From Kouleothrix aurantiaca (GTDB lineage Bacteria; Chloroflexota; Chloroflexia; Chloroflexales; Roseiflexaceae): a stretch of DNA of 7,639 bases. Shown here piece by piece: positions 1-5,387 of the stretch. A program made the position numbers and the translations under genes. Position 1 is the first letter of the stretch. The number at the start of each line of letters is the position of its first letter. The stretch lies in assembly GCA_001399705.1 (NCBI GenBank), contig LJCR01000093.1, positions 1-7,639 on the forward strand, in the 5' to 3' direction. The notes beneath the pieces are model-generated. The model made no database searches. It was not told the DNA's origin and worked only from the letters and a program-made list of their open reading frames with translations.

Positions 1-1
1 G

Positions 2-427
2 CGCGCCGCGGGCAACCTTGCGCCAGGGGACGGGGGGCACGTGGCGGGGCTAGGCGCGCGCGACCTCGACCCGCTGGAGGCCGAGGCGCTGCGCGAATCG
101 CGCGTGACGGTGCTGAGCAGCGACGCGCTGATGCAAGGTGTGGGCGCGCTGGCCGAAGCGCGTGACGTGCTGGCAGGCGCCGCACAGCTCTACCTGCACA
201 TCGACATCGACGTGCTCGACCAGGCGGTTGCGCCGGGCGTCGATTTCCCCACCAGCGGCGGCCTGTCGGTGGCGCAACTGGCAGAAGTAGCGCGCGGCGT
301 GGCCGGGCTGGGCAAGCTGGCCGCCGTGTCGCTCACCGCCGTCAACCCCGAGAAAGACGTAGAGGGGCGCACGGCGCGTGCGGCGCTGGATGTGCTGGCG
401 GCGGTATTCGCGCCAGAAGCGAGATAG
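2..427 (+). CDS. Arginase/agmatinase-fold (ureohydrolase-like) protein, C-terminal part, 5' truncated
   Basis: The frame is open from base 2, so the gene starts before the window; the GTG at 41 is internal and not a believable start. About 141 C-terminal residues are present, roughly the last half of a ureohydrolase-fold protein. The diagnostic stretch is the H-I-D-I-D-V-L-D segment (about 197-220), matching the family's metal-binding SxDxDxxDP strand; the two Asp codons at 203 and 209 would bind the binuclear metal centre. It is followed by the usual APGV-(D/G)-x-P-xx-GGL loop and, near the end, by an 'AVNPEKD' segment equivalent to the family's EVNPxxD. The earlier DAHxD-type metal motifs would lie upstream, outside the window. 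In arginases the residue two before that Asn is a Glu that binds the guanidino group; here it is Ala (codon 338-340), so true arginase activity is doubtful. A formiminoglutamase-like or uncharacterised family member is possible. It ends one base before rsmD, suggesting co-transcription. Confidence 0.8.
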   Translation, partial: RAAGNLAPGDGGHVAGLGARDLDPLEAEALRESRVTVLSSDALMQGVGALAEARDVLAGAAQLYLHIDIDVLDQAVAPGVDFPTSGGLSVAQLAEVARGVAGLGKLAAVSLTAVNPEKDVEGRTARAALDVLAAVFAPEAR

Positions 428-428
428 C

Positions 429-1022
429 ATGCGAGTGATCACTGGCTCGGCCAAGGGGCACCGGCTGAAAGCGCCCAAAGGCATGACAACGCGCCCCATG
501 CTCGATCGTGTCAAAGAAGCGCTGTTCTCGGTGCTGGAAGGCTACGGCCCGATTCGCGGGCGCGTGCTCGACCTGTATGCCGGCACCGGCTCGATTGGCA
601 TTGAGTGCCTGTCGCGCGGGGCAAAATGGGCCGACTTCGTCGAGATGCGGGCGCACGTCTGTGCAATCATCCGCGAAAACCTGGCGCACACCCACTTCAC
701 CGAGCAATCGCACGTGCACCAGATGCAGGTCGGGCGCTTTCTGGCCAGCGTTCGCCTGCCAGAGAAATATGATATAATCGTGATGGATCCGCCATACGCA
801 GACCCTGCGATAGAAGACACAATCCGCACTGTGAGCGCCTCGGGGCTTCTTGACGACGATGGCCTGTTCATCGTTGGGCACTCGCCCCGTGTGGAGCTTG
901 CCGACCAGTATCCAGGCATTCGCCGCCGCAAATTCCGCCGTCTGGGCGATTCCTGCTTTTCGATCTATGAATTAGCTACCGACACTGCCGAGCGCGAAAC
1001 ACAGACGGTAAGCGAGCCATAA
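429..1022 (+). CDS. rsmD: 16S rRNA (guanine(966)-N(2))-methyltransferase RsmD
   Basis: A protein of 197 residues, a normal RsmD length. It opens with the family-typical MRVI-G---G-RLKAPKG, then TRPMLDRVKEALFSVL, which supports the ATG at 429 although only a weak purine-rich stretch precedes it. Longer readings beginning in the upstream gene lack this match. The class I methyltransferase fold is clear: the SAM-binding motif I DLYAGTGSIG at residues 48-57, an acidic residue after the second strand (E72), and the catalytic DPPY at 120-123, characteristic of N2-guanine/N6-adenine methyltransferases. Known family role: methylation of G966 of 16S rRNA during small-subunit assembly, in the cytoplasm. 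The start is one base after the stop of the arginase-like gene, and coaD follows after a 39-base gap. The rsmD-coaD pairing is a widespread bacterial arrangement and supports both calls. Confidence 0.96.
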   Translation: MRVITGSAKGHRLKAPKGMTTRPMLDRVKEALFSVLEGYGPIRGRVLDLYAGTGSIGIECLSRGAKWADFVEMRAHVCAIIRENLAHTHFTEQSHVHQMQVGRFLASVRLPEKYDIIVMDPPYADPAIEDTIRTVSASGLLDDDGLFIVGHSPRVELADQYPGIRRRKFRRLGDSCFSIYELATDTAERETQTVSEP

Positions 1023-1048
1023 TTGTGGGGATCGCGCTCGCGACTCGC

Positions 1049-1055
1049 AAAGGAG
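1049..1055 (+). promoter_or_regulatory. Ribosome binding site fixing a GTG start for coaD
   Basis: AAAGGAG lies six bases before GTG 1062. The frame is open further upstream (a TTG at 1023), but only the GTG has a Shine-Dalgarno sequence at proper distance, and it places the conserved AVYPGSFDPITNGH motif at the very N-terminus as in all CoaD proteins. Confidence 0.8.
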
Positions 1056-1061
1056 CTCGTC

Positions 1062-1541
1062 GTGACGATTGCCGTATACCCTGGTAGCTTCGACCCGATT
1101 ACGAATGGGCACCTGGACATTGTGACGCGCGCCGCGCGCCTGTTCGACACCGTGATTATGGCGGTGTTCGACCGGCCGAACAAAAACCTGCTGTTCAGCA
1201 CCGACGACCGCATTGGTATGGTGAAAGAAGCGACTCATCACCTGCCGCGCGTGAAGGTCGACACCTACTCCGAGCTGACGATCGAGTATGTGCGCCAGGT
1301 GGGTGCCTCGGTGATTGTGCGCGGCCTGCGCGACCCGCGCGATTTCGACCACGAATTTCAGATGGCGCAGATCAACAACAAGCTCGCGCCCGAAATCGAC
1401 GTCGTTCTGTTCATGGCGGGCCACGAGTACACCTTTTTCAGCTCCAGCACCGTGCGCGAAATCGCCTCGCTGGGCGGGGATGTGTCGTGGCTGGTGCCGC
1501 CGCACGTTGTCACTGCGCTGAAGCGCGCCTACCGCGCCTAG
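1062..1541 (+). CDS. coaD: Phosphopantetheine adenylyltransferase (CoaD)
   Basis: A protein of 159 residues, the normal size for bacterial PPAT. It transfers AMP from ATP to 4'-phosphopantetheine, giving dephospho-CoA, the penultimate step of CoA synthesis, in the cytoplasm. The nucleotidyltransferase signature is complete: YPGSFDPITNGH at residues 6-17 (the TxGH form of the HxGH motif), VRGLRDPRDFDHEFQMAQINN in the middle (substrate site and oligomer core), and the ATP-contacting SSSTVREIASLGGDVS starting at residue 127. It begins with GTG, supported by AAAGGAG at 1049-1055. It sits between rsmD and a coiled-coil gene 32 bases downstream, probably in one transcript. Through CoA, and the ACP prosthetic group derived from it, it is linked to the fabH and fabD genes later in the window, though they belong to separate transcription units. 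No abnormal residues were seen. Confidence 0.97.
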   Translation: MTIAVYPGSFDPITNGHLDIVTRAARLFDTVIMAVFDRPNKNLLFSTDDRIGMVKEATHHLPRVKVDTYSELTIEYVRQVGASVIVRGLRDPRDFDHEFQMAQINNKLAPEIDVVLFMAGHEYTFFSSSTVREIASLGGDVSWLVPPHVVTALKRAYRA

Positions 1542-1573
1542 CGCGGGCCAAGCTGGTGAGGGGGTGATCGGCT

Positions 1574-1999
1574 ATCGAGCTAGATCAACTAATTGACGAA
1601 CTGGAAGACGCGCTGGCCGAAGGTCGCCGCGTCTTCTTCAGCGGCCGCCTGCTGGTCGATGAAGAGCGTATTCTCGATATCATTGACCGCATGCGCGTGG
1701 CAGTGCCCGACGAGCTGAAGCAGGCCCGGCGCGTGATCGCCGAGCAGGATCGCTTGATCGGCGAAGCCCAGGACCAGGTGCGCCAGGCCATGGAAGAGAA
1801 TGGCCTGCTTGCCGCGGTTGAGGCTGAGCACCAGCGCTTGATGGAGCTGGCCGAGCGCGATGCCGAGGCAACGCGCAAAGGCGCCGACGACTACGCCCGC
1901 GAGGTTCTGGAAGACCTTGAGGAGCGTCTCGCCCGCCAGCTTGCAAGCGTGCAAAATGGTCTGCGCGCGCTCGATCAAGGTGAAGAAGCGGCGCGCTAG
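1574..1999 (+). CDS. Conserved coiled-coil protein downstream of coaD, non-canonical start (ATC)
   Basis: A soluble, highly charged protein of about 141 residues. An ordered N-terminal part (ELDQLIDELEDAL, GRRVFFSGRLLVDEERIL, IIDRMRVAVPDELKQARR) is followed, from about residue 45, by a long Glu/Arg/Ala-rich helix with heptad-like spacing to the C-terminus, resembling the stalk of ATP-synthase b subunits or DivIVA-like proteins. From memory, similar proteins occur beside coaD in Chloroflexota and are annotated as hypothetical or ATPase-like; their function is unknown. The start is problematic. The first ATG (1691) would remove the 39 most conserved residues, while the frame is open back to a TGA at 1565 with no ATG, GTG or TTG ahead of the conserved block. 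ATC 1574 aligns with the expected initiator Met and follows GAGGGG (1558-1563). ATT 1592 or CTG 1601 are alternatives, as is a one-base error joining GTG 1564. The protein itself is well supported; the start is uncertain. Confidence 0.75.
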   Translation: MELDQLIDELEDALAEGRRVFFSGRLLVDEERILDIIDRMRVAVPDELKQARRVIAEQDRLIGEAQDQVRQAMEENGLLAAVEAEHQRLMELAERDAEATRKGADDYAREVLEDLEERLARQLASVQNGLRALDQGEEAAR

Positions 2000-2090
2000 C
2001 GGCGGCCAAAGCAGCCTTGAATTCGAAAGAACTGCATAACGGCCCGGCAGCGCGTGGCGTGGCACGGGCGAGCTGGCGTGTGTTTGTGGC

Positions 2091-2119
2091 TTGACAGCGC
2101 GGCGCGGCTCACCTATAAT
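2091..2119 (+). promoter_or_regulatory. Perfect-consensus sigma70-type promoter for yceD-rpmF
   Basis: TTGACA at 2091-2096 and TATAAT at 2114-2119 are separated by exactly 17 bases (2097-2113), matching the consensus for housekeeping sigma factors at all 12 positions and at ideal spacing. Transcription should start around 2126, giving a leader of about 30 bases with AGGAG at 2139-2143 before yceD. It follows a spacer of about 90 bases after the coiled-coil gene and faces the correct direction, so it marks the start of a new operon. Confidence 0.9.
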
Positions 2120-2154
2120 GCAGCTTCTGTGAGTGCGCAGGAGCGTACCAAACC

Positions 2155-2700
2155 ATGCACCTAGACAAACAAATGACAGACCTGAAATTCAATGTCGCGC
2201 AGTTGCTCCGCGAAGAAGTTGGCGCACGGCGAAACTACACCTTCACCGAAAACGCCCTTCCACTGGACGACGATATGACATTGCGGCAGCTCGATGGCAA
2301 AGTGCGTTTCACCCGCACCACCACCGGGGTGCTGGCCGACGCCGATGCCGCAGGCATTGTCGAGCTGCCATGCATCCGCTGCCTGAACCCTGCCCACCAG
2401 CAGCTCCATATCCAGTTCCAGGATGAGTTCCACTCGCGCATCGAGGTGAACACCGGGATGCCGCTGCCCAAGCCCGATGAAGAAGATCCATTCTTCATCG
2501 ACGAGAGCCATCTGCTCGATCTGGGCGAGGCGCTGCGCGAATATGCGCTGCTTGAAATGCCGATGCAGCCGCTCTGCCGGCCCGATTGCAAGGGCCTCTG
2601 CCCAACTTGCGGGGCCGACCGCAACCAGGGCGAGTGCGGATGCGTGACGGATGAAGACGACGACCGCTTTGCGGTGCTGAAGTCGCTGCTGAACGATTAA
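2155..2700 (+). CDS. yceD: YceD/DUF177 family protein (23S rRNA accumulation)
   Basis: A protein of 181 residues. N-terminal FNVAQLLREEVGARRNY is the DUF177 opening; a central CIRC pair (C73, C76) and a C-terminal Cys cluster (C141, C145, C149, C152, C161, C163, of the form CxxxCxGLCPxCGxxxNxxxCxC) are the family's expected metal-binding-like cysteines. The acidic tail ends in FAVLKSLL, also typical. In E. coli YceD is needed for normal 23S rRNA accumulation; the precise activity is not established, so this role is by family transfer. ATG 2155 is chosen because AGGAG (2139-2143) precedes it by 11 bases. An internal ATG at 2173 would also preserve the domain but is 29 bases from that site. It is driven by the consensus promoter at 2091-2119, and rpmF follows after 79 bases, the near-universal yceD-rpmF pairing. 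Confidence 0.92.
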   Translation: MHLDKQMTDLKFNVAQLLREEVGARRNYTFTENALPLDDDMTLRQLDGKVRFTRTTTGVLADADAAGIVELPCIRCLNPAHQQLHIQFQDEFHSRIEVNTGMPLPKPDEEDPFFIDESHLLDLGEALREYALLEMPMQPLCRPDCKGLCPTCGADRNQGECGCVTDEDDDRFAVLKSLLND

Positions 2701-2779
2701 TGGCCATGCGTGCGCGCTGCGATGCGCACCTGCAATAAAAAGTGATACCAGCCAATCACGAAAGGATCCGAAATACATC

Positions 2780-2977
2780 ATGGGTGCCGTACCAAAGACA
2801 AAAGTTTCGCGCCACCGCCGTGGCAACCGCCGCCAGCATCAGCGGCTCGACGCGCCGACGCTGGTGACCTGCCCGCAGTGCAACCAGCTCATGCGCTCGC
2901 ACTATGTGTGCAAGAACTGCGGCACGTACCGTGGCCGCCAGGTGGTCGAGCAGCGCAACCAGTCGGAGAACGCATAG
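2780..2977 (+). CDS. rpmF: 50S ribosomal protein bL32
   Basis: A protein of 65 residues, normal for bL32. The N-terminus MGAVPKTKVSRHRRGNRRQH is the conserved basic rRNA-binding tail (usual form MA/GVPK-K-S--RR--RR). It is followed by LVTCPQCNQLMRSHYVCKNCGTYRGRQV, a complete four-cysteine zinc ribbon (C31, C34, C44, C47), so this is the zinc-binding (C+) form of L32. AAGGA at 2762-2766 precedes the ATG at a somewhat long distance of about 13 bases. It is co-transcribed with yceD; the strong terminator beginning 20 bases after its stop ends the unit. The C-terminus after the ribbon is slightly extended and hydrophilic (VEQRNQSENA), which is unremarkable. Confidence 0.98.
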   Translation: MGAVPKTKVSRHRRGNRRQHQRLDAPTLVTCPQCNQLMRSHYVCKNCGTYRGRQVVEQRNQSENA

Positions 2978-2996
2978 CGCCACGCGCGCCTCGTCT

Positions 2997-3056
2997 AAAG
3001 GTGGCGGATGAAAGATGAAACCTTCAGTTCATCATTCATCCGCCACCTTTTATTAT
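2997..3056 (+). terminator. Strong intrinsic terminator after rpmF
   Basis: AAAGGTGGCGGATGAA (2997-3012) is perfectly complementary to TTCATCCGCCACCTTT (3035-3050), a 16-bp stem. After one A-A mismatch the stem continues with GATGAA (3014-3019) pairing TTCATC (3028-3033), leaving an 8-base loop. The arm ends in TTT followed by TATTAT. It sits 20 bases after the rpmF stop and should separate yceD-rpmF from fabH. The opposite strand lacks a real U tract, so it is mainly a + strand terminator. Confidence 0.92.
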
Positions 3057-3065
3057 CCCGTAGAC

Positions 3066-3082
3066 GATCGCCGCGGGCGATC
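3066..3082. promoter_or_regulatory. Palindrome GATCGCC-GCG-GGCGATC upstream of fabH (candidate operator or leader hairpin)
   Basis: A perfect 7-bp inverted repeat with a 3-base loop lies between the rpmF terminator and the fabH Shine-Dalgarno (GTGAGGA, 3088-3094). A poor -10-like TATTAT (3051-3056) overlaps the terminator tail, and no convincing -35 was found, so the fabH promoter is unclear. Position and symmetry suit a repressor site or a hairpin limiting ribosome access; no regulator can be named from the sequence. Confidence 0.45.
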
Positions 3083-3099
3083 AACCTGTGAGGATTTCT

Positions 3100-4092
3100 A
3101 TGTCCAGGTATGCCGCAATAACCGGGTGGGGCATGGCCGTGCCCGAGCGCGTGCTCACCAACGCCGACCTTGAACGCATGGTCAGCACGTCCGACGAGTG
3201 GATCGCGACGCGCACCGGCATCCGCGAGCGCCGCGTGGTGAGCGAGGGCGAAAGCACCTCGACGCTGGCGACCGAGGCGGGCCGCCGCGCGCTCGCAAGC
3301 GCCGGCCTCGATGCCTCGTCAATCGATCTTGTGATCCTGGCTACCTGCACGCCCGACCGGCCTTTCCCGGCGACGGCCTGCACCGTGCAGGCCAACCTTG
3401 GCATTCCGCATGCGGCAGCTTGCGACCTGGCGGCGGCGTGCAGCGGGTTTGTGTACGGCCTGAGCGTGGCGACGAGCATGGTTCGCAGCGGCGCGGCGCG
3501 CAACGTGCTGTTCATCTCGGGCGATGTGTTCACGCACTACATCAACTGGAACGACCGCAACACCTGCGTGCTGTTTGGCGATGGCGCGGGCGCGGTGGTG
3601 CTGAAGCCGAGCGACGAGCCGTATGGCCAGCTTTCCAGCGTGCTGGGCGCCTCGGGCAAGGATGAAGACCTGATGGCGGTTGATGCCGGTGGCACGCGCA
3701 TGCCTGCCACTGCCGAACGGCTTGGGCAGGGCCGCCAGTATGTCTACATGAACGGGCGCGAGGTCTTCAAGCTGGCGGTGCGCGGCATGGGCGATTCGTC
3801 GGTGCAGGCGCTGGCCGAGGCGGGTGTGGCGAAAGAAGACCTGGCGCTGGTTGTGCCGCACCAGGCCAATCTGCGCATCATCGAGGCCACGGCCAAGCGT
3901 CTGGATGTGCCGATGGATCGCGTGTTCGTCAACCTCGACCGCTATGGCAACACGTCGGCGGGCACCATCCCGATTGCGCTGGCCGAGGCGGCTGCGCAGG
4001 GGCGGCTGAAGCCGGGCGACTATGTGCTGCTTACGGCATTTGGCGGCGGCCTGACCTGGGCGTCGTCGGTGGTGCGCTGGGGCCGCCCGTAA
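3100..4092 (+). CDS. fabH: 3-oxoacyl-[ACP] synthase III (FabH)
   Basis: A protein of 330 residues, a normal KAS III length. It condenses an acyl-CoA primer (acetyl-CoA in straight-chain systems) with malonyl-ACP to begin type II fatty-acid synthesis. The thiolase-fold catalytic triad is complete: C114 in DLAAACSGFVYGLS, H254 in VPHQANLRIIEATAKRL and N284 in NLDRYGNTSAGTIPIAL. H254 and N284 are 30 residues apart, as in the E. coli enzyme (H244, N274). Other family blocks are visible: TSDEWIATRTGIRERR near the N-terminus, CVLFGDGAGAVVL in the middle and FGGGLTWASSVVRW at the C-terminus. ATG 3100 is chosen because GTGAGGA (3088-3094) lies just before it; the GTG at 3088 belongs to that site. It is cut off from rpmF by a terminator and is followed by fabD after a 191-base spacer. 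plsX, usually between rpmF and fabH, is missing. The primer preference (straight or branched) cannot be read from the sequence. Confidence 0.97.
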   Translation: MSRYAAITGWGMAVPERVLTNADLERMVSTSDEWIATRTGIRERRVVSEGESTSTLATEAGRRALASAGLDASSIDLVILATCTPDRPFPATACTVQANLGIPHAAACDLAAACSGFVYGLSVATSMVRSGAARNVLFISGDVFTHYINWNDRNTCVLFGDGAGAVVLKPSDEPYGQLSSVLGASGKDEDLMAVDAGGTRMPATAERLGQGRQYVYMNGREVFKLAVRGMGDSSVQALAEAGVAKEDLALVVPHQANLRIIEATAKRLDVPMDRVFVNLDRYGNTSAGTIPIALAEAAAQGRLKPGDYVLLTAFGGGLTWASSVVRWGRP

Positions 4093-4096
4093 CCAG

Positions 4097-4141
4097 TGCG
4101 CTTTCAGCGCAGGGTTTAGGGAATGGGGGTTAGGGGTTGGG
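4097..4141 (+). repeat. Small hairpin plus G-quadruplex-capable, telomere-like G-run tract after fabH
   Basis: Four bases after the fabH stop, TGCGCT (4097-4102) and AGCGCA (4106-4111) form a 6-bp stem with a 3-base loop. Immediately after it come five G runs (4112-4114, 4119-4121, 4125-4129, 4133-4136, 4139-4141) with loops TTTA, AAT, TTA and TT. This fits the classical G-quadruplex pattern on the + strand and looks like a decayed tandem GGGTTAG-type heptamer repeat. There is no U tract, so it is not a standard terminator. Confidence 0.6.
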
Positions 4142-4222
4142 ATTGCGATGCGCAACAAGGCTTTCTCTGCCCGAAAACCTCACTTGGAATTGCCCTAGAA
4201 ATTGTTGTTTTGGTGACGCAGT

Positions 4223-4263
4223 GATGAGGAGGCAAGGAGATCGCATCTCTTTGTCTCCTCGTC
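4223..4263. repeat. Inverted repeat built of octamer units upstream of fabD
   Basis: The arms at 4223-4241 and 4245-4263 pair over 19 bp, with three G-U wobbles and no other mismatch, around a CGC loop. The right arm and what follows read as degenerate octamers TCTCTTTG, TCTCCTCG, TCTCATTA. The structure ends 20 bases before the fabD ATG and 7 bases before the AAGGGTGG ribosome binding site. It would be transcribed with fabH if readthrough occurs and could affect fabD translation or RNA stability. It is not a normal terminator, because the following bases (TCATTATAAGGG) are not a U run. Confidence 0.6.
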
Positions 4264-4283
4264 TCATTATAAGGGTGGAGCGT

Positions 4284-5210
4284 ATGGCGATTGCTTTTGT
4301 CTTCCCCGGCCAGGGCTCGCAGCACGTCGGCATGGGTCGCGATCTGTACGATGCGTCGGCGGCGGCGCGCGCGGTGTTCGAGCAGGCCGACGCGGCGCTG
4401 GGCTTTAGCCTGACGCAGCTGTGCTTTGAGGGGCCGGAAGCCGCGCTTACCGCCACCGAGAACGCGCAACCGGCCCTGCTGGCGTGCAGCATTGCGGCGC
4501 TGGCGGCCCTGCGCGAGGCGGGCTACACCGCGGAACCCGCGCTGGTGGCCGGCCACAGTCTGGGCGAGTACTCGGCGCTGGTGGCGGCGGGCGCGCTCGA
4601 CGTGGCAACTGCGCTGCGGCTGGTGCGGCGGCGCGGCGAGCTGATGGCCGAGGCGCACCAGGGCGGCATGGCAGCGGTGATTGGAATGAGCGAAGACGCG
4701 CTTGAGGCAGTGTGCGCCGACGCGTCGGAGTCGCACGAACCGGTGGTGATCGCGAACTACAACTCGCCCGGCCAGCTTGTGATTAGCGGGGCCACTGCGG
4801 CGATTGAGCGCGCGTCGGCGCTGGCGAAGGCGCGCGGGGCCAAGCGCGCGCTGCCGCTGAAAGTGAGCGCGGCGTTTCACTCGCCGCTGATGCGCGCCGC
4901 CGCCGAGGGGCTGGCCCCGGCGATTGCCGAGGCTGCGATTGCCGACGCGCGCGTGCCAGTCGTTTCAAACGTGCTGGCAAGCCCGCTCAGCGATGCCAGG
5001 CAGCTTCACGCCGAGCTGGTGGCGCAGGTCACGTCGCCAGTGCGCTGGATCGCCTCAGTGCAGTATATGGCTGCCCACGGCGTCGATTCCTTCCTTGAGA
5101 TTGGCCCCGGCACCGTGCTGACCGGCCTGATCAAGCGGATCGAGCCGGGCGCGCAGCTCGTGAATGTTGGCGATCTCGCCAGCCTGCGCGCGTTTGTGGG
5201 CCACAGCTAG
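4284..5210 (+). CDS. fabD: Malonyl-CoA:ACP transacylase (FabD)
   Basis: A protein of 308 residues, the usual FabD length. It moves the malonyl group from CoA to ACP, supplying the extender for FabH and the elongating synthases. The N-terminal FVFPGQGSQ oxyanion-hole loop is at residues 5-13, and the nucleophile S92 in GHSLGEYSALVAAGAL matches the E. coli numbering. H199 in the FHSPLM motif completes the dyad. NYNSPGQLVISG, SNVLASPL, VTSPVRW and FLEIGPGTVLTGLIKRI follow in family order. ATG 4284 is fixed by AAGGGTGG (4271-4278) and by the GQGSQ position; the frame is open upstream to about 4137, but that part crosses repeats and has no family similarity. It lies 191 bases after fabH, a larger gap than in most fab operons, and the spacer is filled by the G-rich tract and the octamer hairpin. 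Whether it shares the fabH transcript or has its own promoter is undecided. Confidence 0.97.
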   Translation: MAIAFVFPGQGSQHVGMGRDLYDASAAARAVFEQADAALGFSLTQLCFEGPEAALTATENAQPALLACSIAALAALREAGYTAEPALVAGHSLGEYSALVAAGALDVATALRLVRRRGELMAEAHQGGMAAVIGMSEDALEAVCADASESHEPVVIANYNSPGQLVISGATAAIERASALAKARGAKRALPLKVSAAFHSPLMRAAAEGLAPAIAEAAIADARVPVVSNVLASPLSDARQLHAELVAQVTSPVRWIASVQYMAAHGVDSFLEIGPGTVLTGLIKRIEPGAQLVNVGDLASLRAFVGHS

Positions 5211-5387
5211 TTGCGGTTGGCAGGTTGCAGGTTGTAAGCTAACTGTCGGAGCGTATTGTATACGACTACCAGTTGCTTGCGGCAGGAATATGCTCCGCAC
5301 CAACTTTGCTGCCTTTGCGCAATTGCGTATCCGCACGCCTTCACCGAGCGTTCAAGCATACGGTGGAACTGCACCGCAACCGAGAAA
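5211..5387. other. Non-coding spacer after fabD
   Basis: This is the first part of the long gap between fabD and the SDR gene. I see no credible gene: the short open frames here have no family resemblance or ribosome binding site. It contains the heptamer repeat at 5214-5234, a small CGTAT-TGT-ATACG hairpin near 5250 and a perfect 10-base palindrome CGCAATTGCG (5318-5327). No U-tailed terminator after fabD and no convincing promoter was recognised. Confidence 0.5.
5214..5234 (+). repeat. Short heptamer tandem repeat just after fabD
   Basis: CAGGTTG occurs twice in perfect tandem (5221-5227, 5228-5234), preceded by a degenerate unit CGGTTGG (5214-5220), starting four bases after the fabD stop. 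It resembles the short tandemly repeated heptamers known from some cyanobacterial and other genomes. It is short and could be chance, but its place beside the other repeat tracts makes it worth marking. Confidence 0.5.

Noticed and set aside
50..514. Long open frame on the minus strand opposite the arginase-like gene
   Set aside because: It is the antisense shadow of a GC-rich coding region; it has no family motif and overlaps two clear + strand genes.
2710..2729. GTGCGC/GCGCAC hairpin between yceD and rpmF as a terminator
   Set aside because: Only 6 bp with an 8-base loop and no U run after it; yceD-rpmF co-transcription is the usual state.
3319..4158. 279-codon minus-strand open frame across fabH
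   Set aside because: Arg/His-rich composition typical of antisense frames in GC-rich genes; FabH with its full triad occupies the opposite strand.
4268..4273. TATAAG as a -10 box for fabD
   Set aside because: No -35 at a suitable distance, and a start there would leave almost no leader; it overlaps the ribosome binding site, AAGGGTGG.
4137..4283. Possible N-terminal extension of FabD
   Set aside because: The frame is open, but the sequence crosses the G-rich tract and the octamer hairpin, has no similarity to FabD, and the normal start with a ribosome binding site is at 4284.
4116..4880. 254-codon minus-strand open frame across the fabH-fabD spacer and fabD
   Set aside because: No recognisable domain, Arg-rich shadow composition, and it runs through repeats and the proven fabD gene.
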